NCBI RefSeq assembly: GCF_001427905.1
Contig: NZ_LMEF01000007.1
Location: forward strand, 1-64,000
Reading direction: 5' to 3'
Source of the DNA: Flavobacterium sp. Root420
GTDB lineage: Bacteria; Bacteroidota; Bacteroidia; Flavobacteriales; Flavobacteriaceae
DNA length: 64,000 nt
Shown: positions 7,784-16,156 of the stretch, piece by piece
Layout of the letters: every line of letters begins with the position of its first letter
How positions within the stretch are numbered: the first letter of the stretch is position 1
Program-made: the position numbers and the translations under genes
Notes under the pieces: generated by a model
What the model was told of the DNA's origin: nothing
The model's database searches: none
The model's input: only the letters and a program-made list of their open reading frames with translations

Positions 7784-9133
7784 TTAATTAAGATTGATGT
7801 TGTATTTCTCTAAACGGCGGTACAAAGCCCCTCTTGACAAACCCAATTCTTCAGCTGTTTTGCTGATATTATTATTGTTCTTCAGCAAAGCCCTTTCAAC
7901 CGCAGCTTTCTCTACAGAAGAAAGCTGAATATCATCCGCATTTTCTTCGTAAGTCGTGATGGTTTCTAAATCTAAATCAGCAACCGTGATTTTATTGTTT
8001 TCACAAAGAATAACGGCGCGTTCAATTTTATTTTCCATTTCGCGGATATTTCCGTTCCAGGCATGTTTTTCAATTTGTTCCAAAACTTTTTTGTCGAAAG
8101 TAATTTCGTCTCTTCCGTATTTTGAAATCATTTTTTCTAAAAGATATTCGGCTAGCGGGATTTTATCTTCATTTCGTTCGCGCAACGGAGGCAAAACAAT
8201 TTCCATGGTATTGATTCGGTAATACAAATCTTCCCTGAAATTTTTATCGGCTACTTCTAACTTTAAATTTAAATTGGTTGCGGTAATAATTCTAACGTTT
8301 AAAGGTCTGGGTTTGGTTTCTCCTAATCTTGTTACGGTTTTGGTTTGAATAACCTGTAAAAGCTTTGATTGCAGATGCAACGGAACATTCCCTATTTCAT
8401 CTAAAAATATAGTTCCGTTTTGCGCCATTTCAAAACGTCCGGGCGTGTCCAGTTTGGCATCTGTAAAAGCACCTTTGGCATATCCGAACAATTCACTTTC
8501 GAAAATATTCGAATTCAACGAACCTAAATCAACCGCTACAAAAGGATTATTTTTTCTTTCAGACTGACTAAAAATATGATGCGCCAACACAAATTTCCCG
8601 GTTCCGTTTTCACCCAGAATTAAAACATTTGCATCTGTTTTCGCTACTTTATCAGCAAGGGAATACGCTTTTTTAATAATCTCAGAAGTTCCAACAAAAA
8701 AGTCATTTTCGACTTCGATGCTCTTGGTTTTCTTTTGATCTTTTCTGGATTTATCAACAGCTTGTTTTACAGATTTCAGCAGTTTTTTGTTTTCCCAGGG
8801 TTTCAGGATATAATCAAAAGCACCATTTTTTAAACCTTCAACGGCTGTTTCAACCTTCCCGAAAGCGGTCATTAAAATTACAACGGTTTTTGGCGAAAGC
8901 GTTTTTATTTCTTTCAATAAATACAAACCCTCCCTTCCATCTTCAAAACCAATTCGGTAATTCATGTCCAATAAAACGACATCGATAGTTTTTTTCGACA
9001 ATAATTCGACAATATTTTTCGGATTATTGAGTGTATAAATGTCTTCAAAATACTTTTTCAGGAACACTTTCGACGCAAAAAGGATGTCTTCCTGATCGTC
9101 GATGATTAAAATTGAAGCATTTGTTTTTTTCAT
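7784..9133 (-). CDS. Sigma-54-dependent NtrC-family response regulator
   Basis: A 449-residue protein in three parts. The receiver domain (about 6-120) has acidic D12/D13, phospho-acceptor D56 and K111 in 'ILKPW'. The AAA+ sigma-54 interaction domain (about 145-375) has Walker A 'GENGTGK' (174-180), GAFTDA (221-226) and Walker B 'GTIFLDEIG' (240-248). The C-terminal Fis-type helix-turn-helix (about 409-447) reads 'ISKTAEELGLSRGALYRRL'. The sigma-54-contacting loop is GAFTDA instead of GAFTGA. It forms a two-gene unit with the histidine kinase downstream and faces the ABC transporter operon, its likely target. Confidence 0.92.
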   Translation of the reverse strand: MKKTNASILIIDDQEDILFASKVFLKKYFEDIYTLNNPKNIVELLSKKTIDVVLLDMNYRIGFEDGREGLYLLKEIKTLSPKTVVILMTAFGKVETAVEGLKNGAFDYILKPWENKKLLKSVKQAVDKSRKDQKKTKSIEVENDFFVGTSEIIKKAYSLADKVAKTDANVLILGENGTGKFVLAHHIFSQSERKNNPFVAVDLGSLNSNIFESELFGYAKGAFTDAKLDTPGRFEMAQNGTIFLDEIGNVPLHLQSKLLQVIQTKTVTRLGETKPRPLNVRIITATNLNLKLEVADKNFREDLYYRINTMEIVLPPLRERNEDKIPLAEYLLEKMISKYGRDEITFDKKVLEQIEKHAWNGNIREMENKIERAVILCENNKITVADLDLETITTYEENADDIQLSSVEKAAVERALLKNNNNISKTAEELGLSRGALYRRLEKYNINLN

Positions 9134-9143
9134 TGTTGTTCGG

Positions 9144-9174
9144 TTTTGGACGAAAGCTGTCCAAAAATGGACAG
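9144..9174. promoter_or_regulatory. Nested inverted repeat, candidate enhancer/operator
   Basis: Three half-sites overlap in 31 bp: TTGGAC (9146-9151), GTCCAA (9159-9164) and TGGACAG (9168-9174). The right pair makes the perfect palindrome CTGTCCAAAAATGGACAG (9157-9174). It lies 11 bp upstream of the regulator start and about 235 bp upstream of the ABC ATPase start, the typical distance for an NtrC-type enhancer. Binding by the adjacent regulator is inferred. Confidence 0.5.
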
Positions 9175-9406
9175 TTTTGATTTCTCTTAAAAAATAAAAT
9201 TTTAAAAATAAGACAGTTACAATCTTTAAATTTTTGGCATGAAAATCACATTAAGACTAACAAATCATCAAATATGTGAAACATTATTGTTGGTAAAAGT
9301 AACAAAAATAGAGAGCTAACAACTATATTGTGAATTATCTTAATTTCGAATTTGTTTCTATTACTTCAATAAAAATTATTAAAAACATCAATCTAAAACA
9401 ACAATT

Positions 9407-10120
9407 ATGATCAACATTACAAAACTTTCAAAAATTTTTAGAACCGAAGAAGTAGAAACAAATGCGCTAAGCGAAATTTCATTAACCGTAAACGAAGGCG
9501 ATTTTATATCCATCATGGGACCGTCCGGAAGCGGAAAATCAACTTTATTAAATATCATTGGTTTACTGGACAGTGCTTCTGGTGGAAGTTATCAATTATT
9601 GGGTCAGGAAATGATTGGCACAAAAGAAAAAGCAAAATCAAAAGCCAGAAAAGAAAACATCGGTTTCATCTTTCAGAATTTTAATTTAATTGATGAATTA
9701 ACTGTTTTTGATAATATCGAATTACCTCTTATTTACAACAACGTTCCTGCATCTGAAAGAAAGAAAAAAGTACAGGATATTGCCACTATATTAAATATTT
9801 CGCACCGTTTGAAACATTATCCGCAACAACTTTCCGGAGGTCAGCAACAACGTGTGGCCGTTGCAAGAGCATTAATCAATGACCCAAAAATTATTTTGGC
9901 CGATGAACCTACAGGAAATCTGGACAGTAAAAATGGTAATGAAGTAATGGAATTATTGACAGATCTGCATGCCAGCGGTTCTACCATTTTGATGGTTACC
10001 CACTCCGATTACGATGCTTCTTTCTCTCAAAAAACTATTTTGATGAAAGACGGGATTATACTTTCTGAAAAAGTGAACAATAGAAATGTCGATGTTTTTG
10101 CAGCAACTCTAAACAACTAA
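9407..10120 (+). CDS. ABC transporter ATP-binding protein (MacB/LolD type)
   Basis: A 237-residue cytoplasmic ATPase with all motifs intact: Walker A 'GPSGSGKST' (38-46), Q-loop 'FIFQNFNL' (Q90), signature 'LSGGQQQRVA' (142-151), Walker B 'IILADEPTG' (162-170) and H-loop H199. The sequence is of the LolD/MacB/FtsE class that pairs with FtsX-like permeases for mechanotransmission or extrusion rather than uptake. It is the first gene of an operon, with the permease start 4 bp after its stop. The long 273-bp leader region with the nested palindrome suggests regulation by the divergent two-component system. Confidence 0.92.
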   Translation: MINITKLSKIFRTEEVETNALSEISLTVNEGDFISIMGPSGSGKSTLLNIIGLLDSASGGSYQLLGQEMIGTKEKAKSKARKENIGFIFQNFNLIDELTVFDNIELPLIYNNVPASERKKKVQDIATILNISHRLKHYPQQLSGGQQQRVAVARALINDPKIILADEPTGNLDSKNGNEVMELLTDLHASGSTILMVTHSDYDASFSQKTILMKDGIILSEKVNNRNVDVFAATLNN

Positions 10121-10124
10121 AGTC

Positions 10125-12536
10125 ATGCTAAAAAACTGGACCAACATATTTATATACCACATCAAAAACAACAAGCTTTTTACAACTTTGAATGTTTTGG
10201 GTTTGAGTATTGGAATTGCGGGATTGATTTTCGCAATTTTGTATTGGAATGAGGAACATTCCTATGACCAATGGAATCCCGAAAAAGATAAAATCTATTC
10301 GGTAATGAGTAATCTTGGAGGCGGAAATATCTGGGCTGTATCTTCAGCAGTTCCAGCCCCTATTTTAAAATCGACCACTTCGTACTTAGATGAATATTGT
10401 TATTTTAGAAATAATTACTCGAAGGAAACGATACAATATCAGGGAAAAACAGAGTTAGTTGATAAGATTCTTACGGCACAAAGCAGTTTCTTTTCTTTTT
10501 TTCCTTTCGAATTTATTCGCGGCAGCGCAAAAAGTGCTATTCACGATCGCAACAGCATTGCAATTTCTGAAGAAACGGCTTCACGGTTGTTTAAAGACGA
10601 AAATCCGATGGGGAAACAAGTCAGATATGCTGAACGAATTTTCGTTGTTCGGGGAGTGTATCGATTATCAGACAAATCTTCCGTGATGCCTTCTGCCGTT
10701 ACAACGATAATAGAAGAGGATTTAGAAAAAAACAGAGAAAGCTGGGGTTTGAATTATGGATTAATGCTTAAACTAAAAAAGCAAAGTGACACAACTGCAG
10801 TTATTAAAAAACTGGATCAGATCTATCTTGAAGAAAACTACAAAAAACAGGCAAAGAAAGAAGGTTTATCTCTCGAAGCGTTTATAAAAAGATACGGCAA
10901 ACCTCTTAAAGCAGAGTTATTGCCCCTTACCAAAGCAAGACTGTATCAGGGAAATACCCCGTTTGCGGAAGGAAATGCTAATGTGATTTTTTTGCGAATA
11001 CTGGTAGGTTTATCGATACTTATTTTGTTATTATCGATTGCCAATTACATTAATCTCGCCACTGCAAATGCTGTAAAACGTGCTAAAGAAGTAGGTATCA
11101 GAAAAGTTATTGGTGCCTCAAAATTGCAAATTGTTGTTCAATTTGTATTTGAAACCATACTGATTACGCTTTTTTCCGTATTGCTGGCATTGGTAATCGT
11201 AGAACTTTCACTGCCTTTTTACAACGCTTTACTAAACAAAAACCTCATTCTGATCGGAAGCCAATTCTATCTTCAATTAGTATTGGTTTTCATTCTTGTT
11301 GTTTTTGTTTCCGGTGTTATTCCTGTGATCTACATCTCCAATTTTGAAGTGTTGAAAGTTTTAAAAGGAAACTATTCGAGGAGCAAAAGCGGTGTATGGC
11401 TTCGTAATGGAATGTTGATTTTACAATTTGCTATTGCCACTTTTTTTATCATTGGCTCTTTTATTGTGTACCAACAGGTAAATTTTATGGCTGAAAAAGA
11501 TTTAGGTTTTAAAGGATCGCAAGTCATAGATATTTCATTTAAGTCTAAAAAAGGAAGAGGACAATTTGAAAGATATAAAGCAATTCAGCAAGAACTTCAA
11601 AAAATTACTGGTGTTGAAGCTGTTTCTACAGGATCATTTTCTATTGGAGGTATAGAAAATTCATGGGCTGGTTTACATTACAAAAGTCATCCGGAGGTCA
11701 TAACTCAGCAAATGGGCGTTGATTTTGGAATGCTGAAGCTGCTGAACATACAAGTGATAAAAGGACGTGATTTAACCGAAAAAATTTCCTCAGACACAAT
11801 TTCAAATGTTTTATTAAATGAAACTGCAGCGAAAACATTACTGGAGAAAGACCCGATAAATAAGATAGTCAACTGGCAGGATGGCAATTACAGGGTAGTC
11901 GGAATTGTAAAAGACTTTAATTATTTTGGGCTTGAAAACCAAATTGGCCCAATGATTTTCTTTCACATTAAAACACAATTATGGACTCAAAATGAAATCC
12001 ATACGGTCGCCGTTAAAATTTCTCCAAATAATATGTCTCAAACCATTGAAGATATTGGAAAGTTTTGGAAAACAAAGGTCGATGCCGAATATCCTTTTGA
12101 ATACAATTTTGTGGATAGAAACTTTGCCAGAACGTATAAAAAATATCAGAACCAAAGTCAGTTATTTTCACTCTTAAACGGAATTGTTCTTCTAATCGCT
12201 GTTTTCGGACTATTTGCTTTAGCTTCCTTTTCTATGGAAAGAAGGTTGAGAGAAATTGCTATCAGAAAAACATTAGGAGCTGAAACCAACATTTTACTGA
12301 AGGATTTATCGAAACAATATGTGATTTTCTGTCTGATTGGTTTTTTCATCGGAATCATTCCAGCCTATCTTTTACTGCGAAAATGGCTTGAAAACTTTGC
12401 TTTCAGAATTGATATTCCTGTCCTTCCTTTTTTTGTTGCTCTTATTTCTTTAATGTTTTTGACCTTAACTATTGTTTTGGCAAAAGCCTATCAGGTAACC
12501 AAAATTGACGTTTTAAAATATCTGAAATATGAATAA
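10125..12536 (+). CDS. MacB/FtsX-type ABC permease 1
   Basis: An 803-residue inner-membrane protein with duplicated architecture. TM1 (about 20-41) is followed by a periplasmic core domain (about 45-280), three helices (about 287-310, 340-365, 385-410), another helix near 430-455, a second periplasmic core (about 460-675), and three C-terminal helices ending at 'AKAYQVTKIDVLKYLKYE'. The 'AVKRAKEVGIRKVIGASK' and 'RRLREIAIRKTLGAETN' segments are the FtsX-domain signatures. It is one of two tandem paralogues; no membrane-fusion protein or TolC-like gene is nearby. Such Bacteroidota clusters are usually annotated as antimicrobial-peptide or lipoprotein transporters; the cargo is unknown here. Confidence 0.88.
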   Translation: MLKNWTNIFIYHIKNNKLFTTLNVLGLSIGIAGLIFAILYWNEEHSYDQWNPEKDKIYSVMSNLGGGNIWAVSSAVPAPILKSTTSYLDEYCYFRNNYSKETIQYQGKTELVDKILTAQSSFFSFFPFEFIRGSAKSAIHDRNSIAISEETASRLFKDENPMGKQVRYAERIFVVRGVYRLSDKSSVMPSAVTTIIEEDLEKNRESWGLNYGLMLKLKKQSDTTAVIKKLDQIYLEENYKKQAKKEGLSLEAFIKRYGKPLKAELLPLTKARLYQGNTPFAEGNANVIFLRILVGLSILILLLSIANYINLATANAVKRAKEVGIRKVIGASKLQIVVQFVFETILITLFSVLLALVIVELSLPFYNALLNKNLILIGSQFYLQLVLVFILVVFVSGVIPVIYISNFEVLKVLKGNYSRSKSGVWLRNGMLILQFAIATFFIIGSFIVYQQVNFMAEKDLGFKGSQVIDISFKSKKGRGQFERYKAIQQELQKITGVEAVSTGSFSIGGIENSWAGLHYKSHPEVITQQMGVDFGMLKLLNIQVIKGRDLTEKISSDTISNVLLNETAAKTLLEKDPINKIVNWQDGNYRVVGIVKDFNYFGLENQIGPMIFFHIKTQLWTQNEIHTVAVKISPNNMSQTIEDIGKFWKTKVDAEYPFEYNFVDRNFARTYKKYQNQSQLFSLLNGIVLLIAVFGLFALASFSMERRLREIAIRKTLGAETNILLKDLSKQYVIFCLIGFFIGIIPAYLLLRKWLENFAFRIDIPVLPFFVALISLMFLTLTIVLAKAYQVTKIDVLKYLKYE

Positions 12537-12578
12537 AAAGAAGGCACTTCTTTTTATTCTTAACTCCATAACCAAACT

Positions 12579-15002
12579 ATGATACTAAACTATATCAATA
12601 TATTTATTTACCAATTAAAGCACAACAAACTGTTTTCGTTCCTTAATATTCTGGGATTATCAATGGGAATTGCGGGTGTAATTTTCGCCCTGCTTCATTG
12701 GAACGACGAACACAGTTACAATGAATGGAATTCTGAAAAAGACAAGGTTTATCAGGTTTTGGTTCAGCTAAGTGACATGCCTGCTGTTGCCGAGAATTCG
12801 GTTCGCTTAAAAGCCCATTTAGAAAATGATCCAAATGTAGAAACTATTGTTTATGCCGATAGCTGGTATCAGAAAGATAAAATCAGCTATAACGGAAAAA
12901 AGGAATTCATTGATAAAATCATCAATGTCGAAAAGGATTTCTTTTCTCTTTTTCCATTTGAGATTATTCATGGAAATGCAATTTCGGCTTTGAAAGACGG
13001 AACAAGTATTGCCCTTTCTGAGGCTATTTCCAAACGAATTTTTGGCACTGAAAACCCTATTGGCAAACAAATAAATTGTCTTAATGCCATGTATACCGTT
13101 CGCGCTGTATATCGCATTCCCGGAAGTTCCTCCATTGCCCCAAATGTCATTTTAAATCAAATGAAAGATTTGACAGATTTGACTAAAAACAATGGTCTTT
13201 TTGTTTTAAAAATACTTTTGAAAGTAAAAGACCCTTCAAAAGTAGATGCGACAATCCGAATGCTGGAAAAAGTTTATTATGATGAAATCATTGTGAAAAG
13301 TTCCAGGGAAGCCGGAATGTCACCAGCCGAAATGGAAAAGAAAGTGGGACACTTTAAAGTTTTTATGGAACCACTTTCAAAAGCCAGATTACATTCAATT
13401 GTTGAGGGTTATCCGGAAGGAAGAGGGAATTATCAATTTCTGCTAATCATGGCCGGTTTATCGGTTTTGATTCTAATTTTATCGATTGTCAATTATATCA
13501 ATATGGCAACTGCCAATGCCATAAAAAGAGCCAAAGAAGTTGGAATCCGCAAAATTTTGGGTGCATCAAAAAGTGATATTATTTTGCAGTTTATTTTTGA
13601 AACCGTATTGATCAGTTTGTTTTCGATTTTATTGGCTTTAGTTATTGTAGAATTATCTTTGCCTTATTACAACAACTTCTTAGGCAAAGATCTTATGATT
13701 GTTGGCGGACAATTTTATCTCCAATTAATTTTGATTTTTATTGTCACTATTTTAGTTGCAGGAATATTTCCGGCCATTTATGTTTCGAATTTTGAAACCA
13801 TAAAAGTATTGAAAGGCAACTTCTCAAGAAGTAAAAATGGAATCTGGTTTCGAAACGGCATGCTGATTTTTCAATTTGCCATCGCTTCTTTTTTTATCAT
13901 TGGTTCTAATATCGTATACGAGCAAATACAATATTTAACCCATAAAGATTTAGGTTTTAAAGGCGATCAGGTTCTGGCCATTTCATTACATCTTCCTTCT
14001 TCTTATTATGAAGGTAAAGAAATTGGAAAGAAGATTTTCAGCCGATACAATACCATAAAAGAAGAACTGTCTAAAATAAAAGGTGTCGATAACGTTTCGA
14101 CAGGATTACTTTCATTTAATGGAACTGACAATTCTTTAGCGCCAGTTTGGTATCAGGAACAACTGTTCAAACAAAAGGCAATTGGAGTCGATTTTGGAAT
14201 GTTTGACCTAATGAAAATCAAAGTGCTGAAAGGACGGGATTTCGACAGCAAGTTGGCTTCAGATACTACTAATTCTGTTTTGATAAATGAAACTGCTCTG
14301 AAACTGATGAACATTAAAGATCCTATTAATACTGAAATTAAAATCGGAAATCAGCCGATGAAAATTATAGGTATCGTAAAAGATTTTAATTTATTAAGTC
14401 CAGAAGTTGCCGTTGTACCCATGACTTTTTTCCATATCAAAGCCTTAGATATGGCGGAGAGTATGAATGTAGTGTATGTCAAACTAAAATCAGATCAGAT
14501 TGAAAATAGCATTGCCGATATCGAGAAATTCTGGAACACCAAAGTAGATACCGAATATCCTTTTCAATATGATTTTGTAGACAAGCAATATGCAAGAACT
14601 TATGAAACCTACACGAAGCAAAAGAACTTGTTTTCACTTTTAAATATAATTGTAATCGCGATAGCCTTATTTGGTTTGTTCGCACTGGCTTCTTACTCCA
14701 TACAAAGACGAATGAAGGAAATCGCAATCAGAAAAACACTTGGCGCGGAAACGAATGTTTTATTGAAAGAATTATCCAAACAGTACATTTTGTATTGCAT
14801 TATTGGTTTTATAATAGCCTTGTTTCCGGTTTATTATTTACTGAACAAATGGCTGGAGAATTTTGCATTTAGAATAGATATCAGCTTATTTCCTTTCCTT
14901 TTAGGCTTTACTGTTTTATTAATTCTGACTTTACTTATTGTTCTTTCAAGAGCTTATTCTGCTACGAAAACAGATGTTTTACAGTATTTGAAATATGAAT
15001 AG
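12579..15002 (+). CDS. MacB/FtsX-type ABC permease 2 (paralogue)
   Basis: An 807-residue protein, clearly paralogous to the preceding gene over its whole length. It shares the N-terminal 'NILGLSMGIAGVIFALLHWN', the FtsX signatures 'AIKRAKEVGIRKILGASK' and 'RRMKEIAIRKTLGAETN', and an ending of 'TKTDVLQYLKYE' against 'TKIDVLKYLKYE' in the first copy. The periplasmic core domains are the most divergent parts, suggesting that a heterodimeric transporter or two alternative permeases share one ATPase. It lies 42 bp after permease 1 and is followed by a perfect palindromic terminator at 15043-15074. Confidence 0.88.
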   Translation: MILNYINIFIYQLKHNKLFSFLNILGLSMGIAGVIFALLHWNDEHSYNEWNSEKDKVYQVLVQLSDMPAVAENSVRLKAHLENDPNVETIVYADSWYQKDKISYNGKKEFIDKIINVEKDFFSLFPFEIIHGNAISALKDGTSIALSEAISKRIFGTENPIGKQINCLNAMYTVRAVYRIPGSSSIAPNVILNQMKDLTDLTKNNGLFVLKILLKVKDPSKVDATIRMLEKVYYDEIIVKSSREAGMSPAEMEKKVGHFKVFMEPLSKARLHSIVEGYPEGRGNYQFLLIMAGLSVLILILSIVNYINMATANAIKRAKEVGIRKILGASKSDIILQFIFETVLISLFSILLALVIVELSLPYYNNFLGKDLMIVGGQFYLQLILIFIVTILVAGIFPAIYVSNFETIKVLKGNFSRSKNGIWFRNGMLIFQFAIASFFIIGSNIVYEQIQYLTHKDLGFKGDQVLAISLHLPSSYYEGKEIGKKIFSRYNTIKEELSKIKGVDNVSTGLLSFNGTDNSLAPVWYQEQLFKQKAIGVDFGMFDLMKIKVLKGRDFDSKLASDTTNSVLINETALKLMNIKDPINTEIKIGNQPMKIIGIVKDFNLLSPEVAVVPMTFFHIKALDMAESMNVVYVKLKSDQIENSIADIEKFWNTKVDTEYPFQYDFVDKQYARTYETYTKQKNLFSLLNIIVIAIALFGLFALASYSIQRRMKEIAIRKTLGAETNVLLKELSKQYILYCIIGFIIALFPVYYLLNKWLENFAFRIDISLFPFLLGFTVLLILTLLIVLSRAYSATKTDVLQYLKYE

Positions 15003-15042
15003 AATCATCTTACTTTTTGTAATTTTAATTCATTAAAAACAG

Positions 15043-15074
15043 AAAACTCCATCAGCCGCGGCTGATGGAGTTTT
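15043..15074. terminator. Perfect palindromic terminator after the ABC operon
   Basis: Two 15-nt arms (AAAACTCCATCAGCC and its complement) around a 2-nt centre, followed by T. It closes the ATPase-permease operon. A sister terminator with the same AAAACTCCAT base lies at 15977-16008, as part of the direct repeat described separately. Confidence 0.85.
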
Positions 15075-15075
15075 T

Positions 15076-15290
15076 GATATTTTATTTTGAGATTTAAACA
15101 TTTCGCTCTTATGGAGCTTTTAATAAATTGGTTAATTCTTTTCTATAAATATTTCGCTCTTCCAGAGCTAAAAATCTTCTATCGTATATTTTGAAAACTC
15201 CAGTGGAGTGTAATATTTATAGAAAATAATAAAGATTAGGATCAAAGCCCCAAAGGAGCGACATATGATTTGACAATTTTAATTTACTTT
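15076..15290. repeat. Mini-hairpin array, copy 1 (four hairpins)
   Basis: Four 13-nt hairpins (5-bp stem, 3-nt loop) start at 15105, 15156, 15197 and 15247, spacing 51, 41, 50. Examples are GCTCTtccAGAGC and ACTCCagtGGAGT. The first two face left and the last two face right, each pair carrying ATATTTATAGAA between its hairpins. About 190 bp, including the trailing GTAAAAGTAAATT-type end, recur at 16011-16170. This array fills most of the 322-base gap 15003-15324. Confidence 0.8.
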
Positions 15291-15297
15291 TACCTTG
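15269..15297 (+). promoter_or_regulatory. Weak candidate promoter for the small lipoprotein gene
   Basis: TTTG at 15269-15272 and TACCTTG at 15291-15297 are 18 nt apart, resembling the Bacteroidota -33/-7 pair, but the -7 element is imperfect. It lies at the end of the repeat array, 28 bp before the start codon. Confidence 0.25.
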
Positions 15298-15324
15298 ATC
15301 CAAATATAGTAATCAGCAAAGTAG

Positions 15325-15939
15325 ATGAAAAAAAATATTCTTTATATCGTTATGATTTTTGTTTTTTCCAATTGTCAAAACAAAAAAGAAGAAACCAATA
15401 TTGCTTCTGAAGAAACTAAAAATATCAATGAAATAGTTGAAGCAATCATAATTCAGGACAGCTTGAATGTATTTTTAAAAAGTGAAGACTCTACTATGTT
15501 TTGTAACGAACTTAGGAGGTTAAATATATACATTCCGGAAAAAAGGAATGATGGATTAGCTCTACCTCCGCCACCTCAAGATATCTATATTACCGAGTTA
15601 ATAAATAGTAAAATAAAAGGAGAAAGTTTTTTTTCATCTAAAGATTCTTTATATCTATTAAAACAAAATTCAAACCCGGAAAAACTAAAAATTGAAAAGG
15701 ATTTAATTAATAGGCTAAACACTATCACAATTGAAAAATTAGAAACACAATATAAAAAAGGTCAGCGAATTAGATTTTATGAAATGACTATTCCTGTTTT
15801 CTCTCTTGACAAACAAAAAGCATATGTGCAATTAGGCTATCATTGTGGACGCCTTTGCGGAAATGGAAAAGCTATTTATTTAAAAAAAATAAATAGAAAA
15901 TGGAAGATCATTACAAAATGGGAAACGTGGATAAGTTAG
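15325..15939 (+). CDS. Hypothetical small lipoprotein
   Basis: A 204-residue protein beginning with a short signal peptide and lipobox (F-S-N-C17), so probably lipid-anchored in the envelope. The mature part is Lys/Glu/Asn-rich and contains a 'LALPPPPQDIYITELI' segment near 76-91 and a C-terminal 'YVQLGYHCGRLCGNGKAIYLKK...WKIITKWETWIS' stretch, which reads like a small beta-sandwich ending seen in many Bacteroidota orphan proteins. No family is recognised. It is flanked on both sides by near-identical repeat arrays and terminators, is very AT-rich, and is the only plus-strand gene next to the minus-strand locus. It looks like an inserted or duplicated cassette. Confidence 0.65.
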   Translation: MKKNILYIVMIFVFSNCQNKKEETNIASEETKNINEIVEAIIIQDSLNVFLKSEDSTMFCNELRRLNIYIPEKRNDGLALPPPPQDIYITELINSKIKGESFFSSKDSLYLLKQNSNPEKLKIEKDLINRLNTITIEKLETQYKKGQRIRFYEMTIPVFSLDKQKAYVQLGYHCGRLCGNGKAIYLKKINRKWKIITKWETWIS

Positions 15940-15976
15940 ACATAAGAAAAAACTTAAATTAACATATATAATTCAA

Positions 15977-16008
15977 AAAACTCCATTACTGCTAATGGAG
16001 TTTTTTGG
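15977..16008. terminator. Hairpin terminator after the lipoprotein gene
   Basis: AAAAACTCCATTA and its complement surround a 4-nt loop and run into six T, starting 38 bp after the stop at 15939. On the minus strand it could also terminate the large locus. Confidence 0.8.
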
Positions 16009-16010
16009 TT

Positions 16011-16156
16011 TTGTATTTGAGATTTAAACATTTCGCTCTTCCAGAGCTAAAAATCTTCTATCGTATATTTTGAAAACTCCAGAGGAGTGTAATGTTTATA
16101 GAAAATAATAAAAATTAGGCTCAAAGCCCCAGAGGGGCGACATAAGATTTGACAAT
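16011..16156. repeat. Mini-hairpin array, copy 2 (three hairpins)
   Basis: Hairpins GCTCTtccAGAGC (16035), ACTCCagaGGAGT (16076) and GCCCCagaGGGGC (16126) are spaced 41 and 50 nt apart, exactly as hairpins 2-4 of copy 1. The sequence between them is almost identical to copy 1, and the similarity continues into the last codons of the GH2 gene at 16157. Confidence 0.8.

Noticed and set aside
9235..9252. Possible sigma-54 promoter (TGGCATGAAAATCAC)
   Set aside because: The -24 half is acceptable but the -12 GC is AC; too weak to list as a promoter.
15105..15259. Hairpin array considered as a CRISPR
   Set aside because: Repeats are 13 nt and change sequence, spacers are conserved rather than unique, and no cas gene is present.
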